Part shown: positions 8,662-17,790 of the stretch, one piece after another | Layout: each line of letters starts with the position of its first letter | Numbering within the stretch: position 1 is the stretch's first letter | DNA from: an uncultured Saprospiraceae bacterium | GTDB lineage: Bacteria; Bacteroidota; Bacteroidia; Chitinophagales; Saprospiraceae | Assembly (NCBI GenBank): GCA_938015435.1 | Contig: CALLPN010000030.1 | Coordinates: forward strand, 1-37,185 | Length of the DNA stretch: 37,185 bases | Direction of reading: 5' to 3' | Notes under the pieces: generated by a model | Database searches by the model: none | Told to the model about the DNA's origin: nothing | Seen by the model: only the letters and a program-made list of their open reading frames with translations | Position numbers and translations under genes: made by a program

Positions 8662-10152
8662 TTACAAATATACACTTGCTGTCAACACGGCCATCGTCAC
8701 TAGTACCAACACCACAAACAATGGCATGATAAATTTCAGCCATTTTTCAAATCCAATATTGACCACGGCTAGAGACGCGAGTATAAGCCCTGTAGGATTG
8801 ATCAAATAGAATAGACCCATACCATACTGATAGCAATTGACTACGACTTCTCGACCTACGCCAACAGTGTCTGCCAATGGAGACATCACAGGCATCGTCA
8901 ATACCGCCATACCCGAAGATGAAGGTATAAAGAAGGATAATCCACTATAGACAATCATCATTACATTGGCAAATACACCTTTGTTCATACCTTCCGTCAT
9001 ACCACTCGCATAGTGTAACATCGTGTCACTAATCTGACCGTCATCCATGATGATAGAGACCCCTCTAGCGATTCCGATGATGAAAGCTACCGAAAGTAAC
9101 TCACCTGCACCTTGGGCAAAAGCCTCTAAAAAATCACTCTCTTTGAGTTGCGCTATAAATCCAATTAATATCGAACCCACTAGAAATACGGTAGTCATCT
9201 CTACGTACCACCAATCTAGTTTAGATACTCCGATAATCATGATGACAAAACTTAGAGTAAATACACTCAACATCAACTTATGTCTACCCGTGAGCTCAAT
9301 TTTGGTATCAGAGTCAAATCCAAATTTGAGTTCCAGCTCTTCTTTTTGATCATAGACGATAGACTTTGAAGGGTCATTTTTAACCTTCTTGGCATATCGC
9401 ATGATGTAGATTATCGTAATAGCAAGACATAATGCAAGCATGGCTGCTCTACCATATAGACCCGTAGTCCAATTGATACCAGCTGCATCTGATGCGATGA
9501 TCGCAGAAAATGGATTGATCGTCGAGCACATCGTACCTATCGCAGAGCCTAGAAATACACTGGCAAGACCGACAATCGCGTCATACCTTGCAGCTATAAA
9601 AACGGGAATTAGGATAGGATAGAAGGCCATCGTTTCTTCAGCTAATCCAAAAGTGGTACCACCGATAGCAACTAGCGTAGTGACTAAAATGATGAGCATA
9701 TATTCTCGTCCTTTGAGTGCTGAGGCTAATCGAGATATTCCGGCATCAAAAGATCCTGTAAGATTCATGATGCCTATCATACCTCCAATGATCAACACCA
9801 AAAATATGATGTCCGCTGCAGCTATAATTCCTCGTATGGGAGATTTTAAGAAAGCAGCAAATCCCTGTGGATTAGATTTTACTTCTTTATACGTATTAGG
9901 GATGCCGATCGCTTTGTAGATACTTCCGCTGGTAAATTTTTCCAAAGGGATCTGGATTCCAAGGTCATCTAATGTAGTCTGGGTGGCGATGAGTTCAGTA
10001 GTTTCTCCTCCACCTACGCGCTCAAAGTTTTTGGATTCAGTATTGTAAGTAAGGCTATCATACTTACCGGCAGGTACCAGCCAAGTCATAAGAGCTACAA
10101 GTCCTGCTATGATGAACAATATCGTTTGTGCGGATGGGAATTTGAATTTCAT
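8662..10152 (-). CDS. YfcC/DcuC-family carboxylate (or basic amino acid) carrier
   Basis: A 496-residue integral inner-membrane protein with about a dozen hydrophobic segments. The N-terminus KFKFPSAQTILFIIAG followed by TWLVPAGKYD is typical of the YfcC family (Pfam C4-dicarboxylate anaerobic carrier, PF03606). Also typical are FLVLIIGGMIGIMNLTGSFDAG, GGTTFGLAEETMAFYPILIP, GSAIGTMCSTINPFS and the late FFIPSSSGMAVLTMPVMSPL plus YGMGLFYLINPTG. Members are secondary transporters, variously assigned to dicarboxylates, arginine or peptides, so the substrate is open. An in-frame start at 10173 adds seven residues; the ATG at 10152 begins the conserved sequence and is preferred. It appears to be a single-gene unit. 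Confidence 0.88.
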   Translation of the reverse strand: MKFKFPSAQTILFIIAGLVALMTWLVPAGKYDSLTYNTESKNFERVGGGETTELIATQTTLDDLGIQIPLEKFTSGSIYKAIGIPNTYKEVKSNPQGFAAFLKSPIRGIIAAADIIFLVLIIGGMIGIMNLTGSFDAGISRLASALKGREYMLIILVTTLVAIGGTTFGLAEETMAFYPILIPVFIAARYDAIVGLASVFLGSAIGTMCSTINPFSAIIASDAAGINWTTGLYGRAAMLALCLAITIIYIMRYAKKVKNDPSKSIVYDQKEELELKFGFDSDTKIELTGRHKLMLSVFTLSFVIMIIGVSKLDWWYVEMTTVFLVGSILIGFIAQLKESDFLEAFAQGAGELLSVAFIIGIARGVSIIMDDGQISDTMLHYASGMTEGMNKGVFANVMMIVYSGLSFFIPSSSGMAVLTMPVMSPLADTVGVGREVVVNCYQYGMGLFYLINPTGLILASLAVVNIGFEKWLKFIMPLFVVLVLVTMAVLTASVYL

Positions 10153-10586
10153 AAGACTAAAGTAACGATACAAGGGTAAAAGCTACCCAAAATTCTAATA
10201 ATTTAGCCTTATCGGTAAAAGCGATGCTGTATTATTATGGATATTATCCTATGCTCTACTCAAAAAGGATACTCCAGTAAGTATGATTGTCAATAAAAAT
10301 GGCAACTCTGAAAGAGAATTTACGACTTGATAGTTAGATTAGGAATGATATATGGCATTTTTGACTAACATATCATACATTTGCGAGCTAGAATAACCTA
10401 GATGAGTTGAAATGAACTTGTTTGGTGATTCTAATTGGTATTTCGACTATTTGTTTGGGTAGTCGATAGACATATGAAAATTCTGATACGTGCATCAAAG
10501 AATATAGTGGTGCGGAGAATTGAATTAAATTACAACTGTAAATTGACGATGTGACTAGAGGTTACATTACAAAGCAACAAGACATT
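10153..10586. other. Divergent intergenic region
   Basis: About 430 bases between the divergent carrier and coiled-coil genes. No coding sequence is supported. TACATTTG at 10376-10383 (plus strand) matches the -7 consensus, but no TTG lies at the right distance and it is 200 bases from the coiled-coil start, so it is a weak candidate. Confidence 0.3.
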
Positions 10587-12512
10587 ATGAAGACAAAGAT
10601 TGTGCTCTGGGGAGCAAACGAAGCAGACGAGAAATTATTAATAGGAGTAGAGCTCGTAGACAAAGAAAACAAAGTACTAATACACAAGATACCAGAAGCC
10701 GCAGCCACTGAGGAAGTGTATAAGATGATGATGGATAGCTGGAGAGATGGTAAAGAGATGACTTGGCCAGCTGAAAGAGTAGAGATCATAAGAGAATTAA
10801 CTGTGGCGGAGGGATTACTTCCAGATGATATCAAAGTAGAAAGAACAGATGTGATCTCAAGAGCTAAAGCGGAATGGCATTTCGTAGTGCTCTCATCCAA
10901 ATTATATGAGATGTATAATGGTGAGGTAGATGACTTTAAAGATAAAGTCGAAACGCTTACTAACTTCGATAGTACCCTTTGGGAAGAGTTGAAGTCTTTT
11001 TGGACTAAGGTGCAGAATCAGGTTCAAGATAAAAACCTATTCCGTGAGCATGCTGGCAAACTCAGAGCCAAGACGAATGAGCTTTTTGATTCTATGAAAG
11101 CCATGAAGAAAACTGCGGATACAGAATTTAAAAAACAATCAAAAGTCGTTATCAAAGAGTTTAAAGAAAAGCTCGCTGTTATCGATGATAAAATAGAGAA
11201 AGGCCTAGGCCTCAAGCCGATATTCGAAGAGCTCAAGAAGCTTCAAGCAAAAGTCAAGGATGCGGCATTTACGAGAGATGATCGTAATGATATCTGGAAG
11301 AAAATCGACAAATCATTCAAAGCGGTAAAGGAAAAGAGATTTGGAGCAAGTGGTGCGAGTAATAACTCTGGAGCGAGTAGATTAGATGGTAGATATAATG
11401 GATTGATATCTGCGATCAATAGAATGCAAGGATCTATCAAAAAGGATACTCAAGAGAAAAACTTCCAAACTAAAAGAATCAATGATACGGATGGTCAGCT
11501 AGAAGCACAGATTAGACAAGCCAAGCTAGTAATGATCGACGAACGTATCAATTCTAAGCAAGTGAAGCTTGATGATATGCTCAAAACTAAAATAGAACTT
11601 GAGCAGCGTATAGAACGTGAAAAAGTGAAGGAGGCAGCAAGAGCAGAAAAAGCTAAATCTAAAGAAGTAGCCAAAGAACTCAAGGCAAAAATCCAAGAGG
11701 AAATAGCAGCGAAGCAATCTAATAGAACACCAGAAGAAGAAGCTGAATTGAAAAAGGCAGCAGATACTATCGCTGCCACTAAAAAGAAAAGAGCTGAGAA
11801 AGCCGTATTAATTGAAAAACCAAAGTCTACAGGAGAAAAGGTAGAAGAACTATTGACTTCTGCTGCACCAGAAGCTGACGCGAAAGCAGAAGAAGCGAAG
11901 AAAGAAGAGTCTCAGCAAGCAGAAGCAAAAGATGAATCACTTATGGGAGCCATTACAGCAACAATGGGTGAAGCCTTAGAAAATGTAACAGATACAGTGA
12001 TGGCAATCTCTTCTGTAGTAACTGATAAGGTAGAAGATAAAGTGGCTGAGATGAAATCAAGTCTATCAGATAGTGATAAAGGAGAAGGGTCAGGATCTAT
12101 ATTGGACGCGGTAAAAGATGCAGTATCTGATACTATAGAGAAAGTAAAAGATGCTGGAGAATCACTAGTAGATGCTGTAGAAGATAAGATGGAAGAAGAG
12201 AAGATAGGAGATAAAGCAAAGTCAATCATGGGTAAGATTACTTCGAATGTAGAAGATGCAGTAGACAAAGTGAAAGATGTAGGGGCTAAAGTAGCAGATG
12301 AAGTAGGAGAAAAAGTAAGTGATGTCAAAGAATCTTTAACAGATAATAAAGAGGAAAACGCTGAAGTGAAATCTAAGGCTAAAACTGTAGCTGTCGCTGG
12401 AGGATTAATGGGAGCATTGACAGGTATGATAGATGATGTCGTTGATGCCGCCAAAGAGCTTGGTGAAACGGTAGCGGACAAACTAGAAGACATCACTGGA
12501 GAAGAGGAATAA
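10587..12512 (+). CDS. Long coiled-coil protein with LEA/apolipoprotein-like C-terminal tail
   Basis: A 641-residue cytosolic protein without signal peptide or membrane span; family not recognised. Residues 1-90 (MKTKIVLWGANEADEKLLIG, then HKIPEAAATEEVY and WPAERVEIIRELT) form a small folded head. About 90-260 is helical with conserved-looking LWEELKSFWTKVQ; a Gly/Ser/Asn linker (FGASGASNNSGAS) sits near 268-280; then a highly charged coiled coil rich in Lys, Glu and Ala runs to about 425. The last 200 residues repeat amphipathic segments such as DAVKDAVSDTIEKVKDAGES and DKVKDVGAKVADEVGEKVSD, like LEA proteins and apolipoproteins that bind membranes or protect against desiccation. The upstream in-frame start at 10551 is disfavoured because the head begins at 10587. 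A strong terminator follows. Function unknown. Confidence 0.85.
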   Translation: MKTKIVLWGANEADEKLLIGVELVDKENKVLIHKIPEAAATEEVYKMMMDSWRDGKEMTWPAERVEIIRELTVAEGLLPDDIKVERTDVISRAKAEWHFVVLSSKLYEMYNGEVDDFKDKVETLTNFDSTLWEELKSFWTKVQNQVQDKNLFREHAGKLRAKTNELFDSMKAMKKTADTEFKKQSKVVIKEFKEKLAVIDDKIEKGLGLKPIFEELKKLQAKVKDAAFTRDDRNDIWKKIDKSFKAVKEKRFGASGASNNSGASRLDGRYNGLISAINRMQGSIKKDTQEKNFQTKRINDTDGQLEAQIRQAKLVMIDERINSKQVKLDDMLKTKIELEQRIEREKVKEAARAEKAKSKEVAKELKAKIQEEIAAKQSNRTPEEEAELKKAADTIAATKKKRAEKAVLIEKPKSTGEKVEELLTSAAPEADAKAEEAKKEESQQAEAKDESLMGAITATMGEALENVTDTVMAISSVVTDKVEDKVAEMKSSLSDSDKGEGSGSILDAVKDAVSDTIEKVKDAGESLVDAVEDKMEEEKIGDKAKSIMGKITSNVEDAVDKVKDVGAKVADEVGEKVSDVKESLTDNKEENAEVKSKAKTVAVAGGLMGALTGMIDDVVDAAKELGETVADKLEDITGEEE

Positions 12513-12569
12513 TCTACGACTAATTGCATTCATAGGATGACAATTAGAGTTTGAGATATACTAACTACT

Positions 12570-12606
12570 AAGGATACTTTTCGTCACGGAAAGTATCCTT
12601 TTTTTT
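12570..12606 (+). terminator. Intrinsic terminator after the coiled-coil gene
   Basis: AAGGATACTTT (12570-12580) pairs perfectly with AAAGTATCCTT (12590-12600) around a 9-base loop and runs into a T-tract to 12606. It lies 57 bases past the coiled-coil stop codon. Confidence 0.9.
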
Positions 12607-12727
12607 GGCGAAAATCCATGTTCTGATTAGTGAAACGGATTGGATTAGTTTGCTCGGTATAAGAAATGTAGATCAAGTTGAGTATGTAGCGTCTTCAACG
12701 AAGGAGTATATACTGTGGTATATAATG

Positions 12728-13168
12728 TTATATGCTGTTTTTTCTAATCTTGTCCAGGGCTATTGGAAGTCTTGTCGACATGAATTCTACGTGTTCATCA
12801 AGAACATCAATTTCAACTAGAAGCGTAAAGAACTCTGAACCTTTATTAAGCGAATAACTTTCAGTTGCTCCCGACCACTTTTTCGCCTCATCATCAATAA
12901 GCAGCTTCTTACTATTCACTACGGTTCCAATATGCCTAAACTGAATACTTTTATTGGGGTCGTGACTTTCAATAATACTATATATCCCACTTTGATCGGA
13001 CCCGAGAAACATTATTATGCTTCCCTCTTTCCAATTGTCAACAACATAATGAGAGCCTTCTCCAAAAGTATTACTCCAGTCACGATAGTGAGTGTCTTCC
13101 CAGAGTGCTTCCCAGATCTTCTCTTTAGTAGCTTTGATGTCAATAGAAAATTGTAATCGATTAATCAT
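12728..13168 (-). CDS. SRPBCC (START-like) domain protein
   Basis: A 146-residue protein with the plan of the SRPBCC/AHSA1 helix-grip superfamily: it opens FSIDIKATKEKIWEALWEDTHYRDW, in which the IxAxxExVWxAL signature and following aromatic are family-typical (shown as IDIKATKEKIWEAL). It continues with WKEGSIIMFLG, SIQFRHIGTVV and a long C-terminal helix EFMSTRLPIALDKIRK. Such domains bind small hydrophobic ligands in a cavity; no substrate can be assigned. No signal peptide, so cytosolic. It converges with the terminator of the coiled-coil gene and stands alone. Confidence 0.82.
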   Translation of the reverse strand: MINRLQFSIDIKATKEKIWEALWEDTHYRDWSNTFGEGSHYVVDNWKEGSIIMFLGSDQSGIYSIIESHDPNKSIQFRHIGTVVNSKKLLIDDEAKKWSGATESYSLNKGSEFFTLLVEIDVLDEHVEFMSTRLPIALDKIRKNSI

Positions 13169-13357
13169 AGGATTGGTATCTGTATTTATTTTCTTTAGCT
13201 CAACATAGATTTATAGTTTGTACTATATCTAAGATTTAAGAAAATCTGGAAAATTGCACTTCTAATTTTCGTTTTCGCTCTAATTTAATTTTTGAAAATT
13301 TATTTCAAATTACAGAAAACGTATCTAGTATATCTGCACATAATCCAAAAAAAACAT

Positions 13358-14665
13358 TTAGAACTCCAAGCTTCCATAAGTAGAATTATAACCCAAGCAA
13401 GGAAGCTGTCTATCAATGTTAGTCTGATGATAAATATGATCTAGGTTTTCTTCTAAATTATAAGTCTCAACTATCAAAGATTCAGGAGTGGGTAGGACTT
13501 GTTTCATCAGATCTGTTTCATCAAGATACTCAGCCTGGATCTCTGGTAAGTTGTAATTGTTACTCGAAGATGTGGTTTGATAAATTTCCCAAGTAAAAAT
13601 TCTATTATCATTGTTATACTGATAGCTTGCTCTAATCAAATCAGCCGTACTGGGAGCAGTGATGTAATACGAAGAATTTGTCGATTCACCTATTTCTGGT
13701 TCCAAGTCTTCCAATGCTATAGTTGTTGGAATGTTGGTGTATTTCTTTTGAAAATGGTCACCTTCTTTGTAGTTGTTACTACTGATAGATAGCCACACAT
13801 CTTGTAATTGAATCCTATCGTCTACAACAACCATAATATGATCGGAATTTTGAGTTTGTGCATAATTGGACCAATTTGCAAGGGCAACTCTATCTCCTGT
13901 AGTCGTAAGAGCTTCTGCATTGACTAACCAACCTGCTTCTTTTCCTATATCTATTTGGTGCACAGTACAACTAGAAAAATCTTCTTCCTGTACTTCTATC
14001 ATATGGATATCACTATCGATTTGCACCCAATCGTCATCTTTTAAGATTAGGCTTTTCAAATTAGGATCTCCGAAAAACCGCATTGCAATCTGGAGGTCTT
14101 CGAAAGTATAATTGAATATGCCTTTTATGATAGTTACATCATTAGCATAATCGTATATTATATTATTCTTTATTTCGAAGTTAGTCGAGTCCAACACAGA
14201 CAAATCGTATTGCTTATAAAGTGGGTTATATAGCTCTTCAATCTCTCTCGTTCCAGCAATATGCAATTCGACATTTGAAAGCCCTAAAGGATTAATTGTG
14301 TTTTGTCCCTCATTGCATTGAAATATAAAACCCGAAAGCTTAAAGCTTGACTTCACTTCTCTATACGTTCTAATATAGAAGCCAGAACTATACTCTACAC
14401 CGCTTGTTATATCTACAGTTTCAGATTTCGCATCAAAGGTGATATTGTCTTCGAAACTAAGCCCTGTTTCCCAATACAGCAATTCGCCATCAGTAGGATC
14501 AGTAGCCATTAAAAATTGATTGTTTGTTAAGTTCTGCACTTCACTTGCATCGATCGTGAAATTTTCTTGATTATCTATATTTTCTATACTCTCTATATCG
14601 CTACAAGAAGAACTGAGTAAGATAAAAGCTAGTAGAAAAATGGGAAGGCTATATAGTTTTTTCAT
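13358..14665 (-). CDS. Large lipoprotein of unknown function
   Basis: A 435-residue lipoprotein: signal MKKLYSLPIFLLAFILLSSSC with the lipidated cysteine at 21, followed by an acidic stretch (SDIESIENIDNQENF). Lipoproteins with an acidic run after the cysteine are often exported to the cell surface in Bacteroidota. The mature chain is rich in Asn, Asp, Ser and Tyr, with beta-strand-like segments (EYSSGFYIRTYREVKSSFKL, DRVALANWSNYAQT, DHIMVVVDDRIQL). I do not recognise a family. It is monocistronic with a candidate promoter at 14723-14751 and no obvious terminator in the 190 bases downstream. Confidence 0.72.
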   Translation of the reverse strand: MKKLYSLPIFLLAFILLSSSCSDIESIENIDNQENFTIDASEVQNLTNNQFLMATDPTDGELLYWETGLSFEDNITFDAKSETVDITSGVEYSSGFYIRTYREVKSSFKLSGFIFQCNEGQNTINPLGLSNVELHIAGTREIEELYNPLYKQYDLSVLDSTNFEIKNNIIYDYANDVTIIKGIFNYTFEDLQIAMRFFGDPNLKSLILKDDDWVQIDSDIHMIEVQEEDFSSCTVHQIDIGKEAGWLVNAEALTTTGDRVALANWSNYAQTQNSDHIMVVVDDRIQLQDVWLSISSNNYKEGDHFQKKYTNIPTTIALEDLEPEIGESTNSSYYITAPSTADLIRASYQYNNDNRIFTWEIYQTTSSSNNYNLPEIQAEYLDETDLMKQVLPTPESLIVETYNLEENLDHIYHQTNIDRQLPCLGYNSTYGSLEF

Positions 14666-14722
14666 AAGTTAGTTTTATAACGATGACTATAAAGATGCAA
14701 CAATTTCATAATTGATGATGTG

Positions 14723-14751
14723 CAAAATTGGTTTTACATTTTAGGATTCAA
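14723..14751 (-). promoter_or_regulatory. Candidate promoter of the 13358-14665 lipoprotein gene
   Basis: On the minus strand TTG (14751-14749) is followed after 18 bases by CAATTTTG (14730-14723), one base off the TAnnTTTG consensus. It ends 57 bases upstream of the start codon. Confidence 0.4.
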
Positions 14752-14758
14752 CTTTTCT

Positions 14759-14843
14759 GCTCATCAATCTCTCCTTTTATTCGCGCTTACATATCAGTAA
14801 ATCACCTTTGCCGTGATCGGTAAGCGCGAAGCGATTGATGAGC
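14759..14843. repeat. Two-block inverted repeat
   Basis: GCTCATCAATC (14759-14769) pairs with GATTGATGAGC (14833-14843), and CGCGCTTAC (14782-14790) pairs with GTAAGCGCG (14820-14828). The arms are perfect within each block and separated by unequal bulges (12 and 4 bases), with a 29-base loop. It is not followed by a T-run. Possible roles are an RNA structure upstream of the methyltransferase gene or a small MITE-like insertion. Confidence 0.6.
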
Positions 14844-14908
14844 ACAAACGTATTCTATATGATGAGCACAAACGTATTCTATATGATGAGTACAAATGTA
14901 TTTCAATT
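14837..14908. repeat. 24-bp tandem repeat, three copies
   Basis: A 24-base unit starting GATGAGCACAAACG occurs at 14837-14860 and, identical, at 14861-14884; a third, diverged copy follows at 14885-14908 (GATGAGTACAAATG). The first copy overlaps the right arm of the inverted repeat at 14759-14843. An open frame through it (DEHKRILY repeated) exists but has no support as a gene. The rest of the 354-base gap before the methyltransferase gene holds nothing I can name. Confidence 0.75.
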
Positions 14909-15019
14909 CATCAACACGAGACAGACAGGCACAATATCTCTGCTTATAGATTTACATCTATAGTAATAGAGTTCTTGTTACTATTTCTTTTACCTAAGTA
15001 AAGGGCTTACTTTTACACC

Positions 15020-16216
15020 ATGTCAAACGAAGCCCAAAGATTAGCCATCAAATTGTCCAAAGCAGGTGAACGCTCTGTGCGATCAGGACATCCTTGGATC
15101 TTCGAAAAAGCAATCACGAAACTTAGTAAAGAAGGTGCAGCGGGTGATATAGCTATCATCTACGGTACCAAATCTAACAAAGTAATAGGTGTCGGGTTAT
15201 TCGATCCTCATTCTCCGATAAGAATCAAACTCCTGCATCACAATGGTGGGATAAACATCGACTCGAATTGGATTAAAGAAAAGATCGCAATCGCTTACGA
15301 TCGTCGGTTACCCTTACTCGAGACGGATACCAATAGCTACCGCCTCATCTTCGGTGAGAATGATGGAATGCCATCGCTTATCGTAGATGTATATGCAGAC
15401 GTCGCAGTAATCAAATTGTACTCCTTGATATGGAAGTATCATATGGAAGATATCTTGGAAGCGGTATTAAGACATACAGGAGTCAAGACAGTCGTGATGA
15501 GATTGAGTCGTAATGTCCAGAAGTTGCAGCAAGAGTATCAGGATGGGCAGATCATACACGGTACTCTAGTAGACCCAATTGTGGTTTTTAGAGAGCATGG
15601 AGTTCTGTTTTCTGCGCATGTCATCAAAGGGCACAAGACAGGATACTTCTTAGACCATAGAGACAATCGTAAAAGGGTAGGAGAGCTGGCTGAAGGAAAG
15701 TCTGTATTGGATATATTCGCCTACGCAGGAGGCTTCTCTGTGCATGCTTTGGCGGGAGGAGCCAAGAAGGTAGTAAGCCTTGATATCAGTAAGCAGGCCT
15801 TAGAGATGGCGAAGCATAATGTTGCACTTAATGATCTATCTGCAAATCATGATGTGATGGCTATAGATGCATTTATCGGCATGCAACAGTTACAAGATCA
15901 AGGTCAAAAGTTTGATATCGTAATCGTCGATCCTCCATCATTTGCTAAGAGTGCTGCAGATGTTCTCGGAGCTATTAAGAGCTATCAAAGATTAACTAAG
16001 ATGGCGATTCCACTAGTTGCCAAAGGAGGATTGTTGTTGAGCGCTTCTTGCTCGAGTAGAATCGACAAAGACAAGTTCTACGATCTAGTAGTGGAAGAGT
16101 TAGATAAAACAGATAGATACTACAAAATAGTAGATCGTACTTATCACGATGTAGATCATCCTATTTCATTTCCTGAGGGTGCTTATTTGAAAAGTGTATA
16201 TATAGAATTGGATTAG
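15020..16216 (+). CDS. RlmI-type 23S rRNA (cytosine-5) methyltransferase
   Basis: A 398-residue class I SAM-dependent methyltransferase with the RlmI/RlmK layout. An N-terminal PUA-like RNA-binding domain (residues 1-75, including VRSGHPWIFEKAI) is followed by a linker domain and a Rossmann catalytic domain. The SAM motif is VLDIFAYAGGFSVHAL, followed by VVSLDISKQALEMAKHN, the motif IV sequence IVDPPSFAKSA and the candidate catalytic cysteine in LLSASCSSRI. Length matches E. coli RlmI (396 residues), which makes m5C1962 in 23S rRNA; the exact target nucleotide here is inferred. The ATG at 15020 begins the conserved PUA region. It is a single gene, convergent with the M23 peptidase gene. Confidence 0.88.
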   Translation: MSNEAQRLAIKLSKAGERSVRSGHPWIFEKAITKLSKEGAAGDIAIIYGTKSNKVIGVGLFDPHSPIRIKLLHHNGGINIDSNWIKEKIAIAYDRRLPLLETDTNSYRLIFGENDGMPSLIVDVYADVAVIKLYSLIWKYHMEDILEAVLRHTGVKTVVMRLSRNVQKLQQEYQDGQIIHGTLVDPIVVFREHGVLFSAHVIKGHKTGYFLDHRDNRKRVGELAEGKSVLDIFAYAGGFSVHALAGGAKKVVSLDISKQALEMAKHNVALNDLSANHDVMAIDAFIGMQQLQDQGQKFDIVIVDPPSFAKSAADVLGAIKSYQRLTKMAIPLVAKGGLLLSASCSSRIDKDKFYDLVVEELDKTDRYYKIVDRTYHDVDHPISFPEGAYLKSVYIELD

Positions 16217-16305
16217 AGAATAAATCTAATCTTTCTTGAGAGCACTAAAATCAATCGCGATAATCATCGTCGGATAAGAATTTTAATCTTCAATTCAACT
16301 TCAGC

Positions 16306-17607
16306 TTATAAAGTATTATCTACGATCAATTCCTTATCGACAGGCTCCACTAAATCTAAGAATGATTTGATCATATCTCTTTGCTTATAGAAGGCAGGTA
16401 ATTCTGCCTCATCCATGGGATCTGCTGGAGGGAAATTTTCCCTTAGGTGATTGATTTGCTTTTTGTTTTTCCAAAATCTAAAGCAAACATGTGGTCCAGT
16501 CGCTAGTCCAGTAGATCCTACATATCCAATAGTCTGGCCTTGCTTTACTTTCACTCCTGGTCTTATTCCTGCTGCAAACTTATTCATGTGTAGATACTGT
16601 GTTTCGTATGTACGATCATGTCTCATTTTGACATATTTACCATTGTTACGAGCATAAGTAGCTTTAGTGATTACACCATCAGCTACAGCTCGTATAGGTG
16701 TGCCACGAGGCGCGGCATAGTCAGTACCTAAATGCGGTATTCTTCTTTTTTTGATAGGATGAAACCTTCTACGGTTAAATTTTGAAGAGATTCTAGAGAA
16801 ACGAACTGGAGATCTTAAAAACGCCTTTTGTGTCGGTCGTCCTTCACCATCATAGTATCCTTCAAACTTATCGTTTTCGTATAGTATAGAATAGTATTCT
16901 CCGTATTCATTTTTATAATAAGCACCTAGTAATCTACCAAGAGATACTGGCTTATCATCTATGTATTTACGTTCGTAGATCAGCTTAAATTCATCACCGT
17001 ATTGTGTACGATAAAAATCTACTGAAGAAGCCAATGCATCTTCCATCAAGTCTACTAATCCGAAATCTAGATTCTGAGCAGTCATCGCTCCCCATAGAGA
17101 AGATTCTACTCTTCCAGATGCAGTTTCGATACAAGTCACAAACTCTCTTTCGTTTATTTTGACCTCTACAGAATCACGTAGATCATACACTACATATCGC
17201 AGTGGGTCGGGTACATATACCAATGCACATGCAGGGCCACAACTATCTTTTCTTACGATATGATAGTTTTTTCCAGCTCTTATTTTTCTTACGTTGTAAA
17301 TATCTGTCGCCTCGTTTTCGAGTGCTGCTATATCTGTGTAGCTAATACCATTTTTATACAAGATGTCTCCTACAAATTGGTTTTTACCCATTTCATATGC
17401 CTCTAAGACATAATTTTCGGTATTGAATCCAAATTTGACTAAACTTTCCACAGATTCTTCTTCTGTATAAGTTGTAGCCTCACTTTCACTAGCAAGTTTG
17501 GGAATAAAATAATATGAAGCTATCAGTAGAGAAGTAACGGTCAATGCTGCGATGATATCTACTGCTGACCTTCTCTTCCCTTTAGTTTTGGGACTATTCT
17601 GACTCAC
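16306..17607 (-). CDS. M23-family peptidase (LytM domain), membrane anchored, with variant metal site
   Basis: A 433-residue envelope protein, probably cutting peptidoglycan cross-links. A single membrane segment lies at about 18-35. Residues 75-120 form a LysM/OapA-like module (GISYTDIAAL), then a linker and the LytM domain (about 285-390). HLGTDYAAP supplies His292 and Asp296 of the HxxxD zinc motif, YLHM supplies His340, and the last motif is GPHVCFRFW, so the usual HxH is HxC: the catalytic His373 is kept but Cys375 replaces the third zinc ligand. Cysteine can bind zinc, so activity is plausible. The start is a GTG at 17607; no ATG precedes the membrane segment in frame. Convergent with the rRNA methyltransferase gene. 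Confidence 0.87.
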   Translation of the reverse strand: MSQNSPKTKGKRRSAVDIIAALTVTSLLIASYYFIPKLASESEATTYTEEESVESLVKFGFNTENYVLEAYEMGKNQFVGDILYKNGISYTDIAALENEATDIYNVRKIRAGKNYHIVRKDSCGPACALVYVPDPLRYVVYDLRDSVEVKINEREFVTCIETASGRVESSLWGAMTAQNLDFGLVDLMEDALASSVDFYRTQYGDEFKLIYERKYIDDKPVSLGRLLGAYYKNEYGEYYSILYENDKFEGYYDGEGRPTQKAFLRSPVRFSRISSKFNRRRFHPIKKRRIPHLGTDYAAPRGTPIRAVADGVITKATYARNNGKYVKMRHDRTYETQYLHMNKFAAGIRPGVKVKQGQTIGYVGSTGLATGPHVCFRFWKNKKQINHLRENFPPADPMDEAELPAFYKQRDMIKSFLDLVEPVDKELIVDNTL

Positions 17608-17790
17608 TATTGTACTTGTTTTATATTGTTAGGACTATGGTCTCTTCTATCGGTCTGTAATAATAAGGCAATCAATATTTATTTCATAGCCTTATCTGCT
17701 TAATCTTCAACCAATTGTAAAGATAAATCTTCTATTGAATTCAACAGTCTAATTCTTGTTATTGAATTCTTAACGACCAAAGTTTAACTT

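Noticed and set aside
11495..12529. Antisense open frames across the coiled-coil gene
   Set aside because: They result from the biased Lys/Glu/Ala codons of the sense gene; the reverse frames are Ser/Ala-rich low complexity with no signals.
14813..15001. Small open frame with repeated DEHKRILY
   Set aside because: It is just the 24-bp tandem repeat read in frame, starts with GTG inside an inverted repeat, and shows no other sign of coding.
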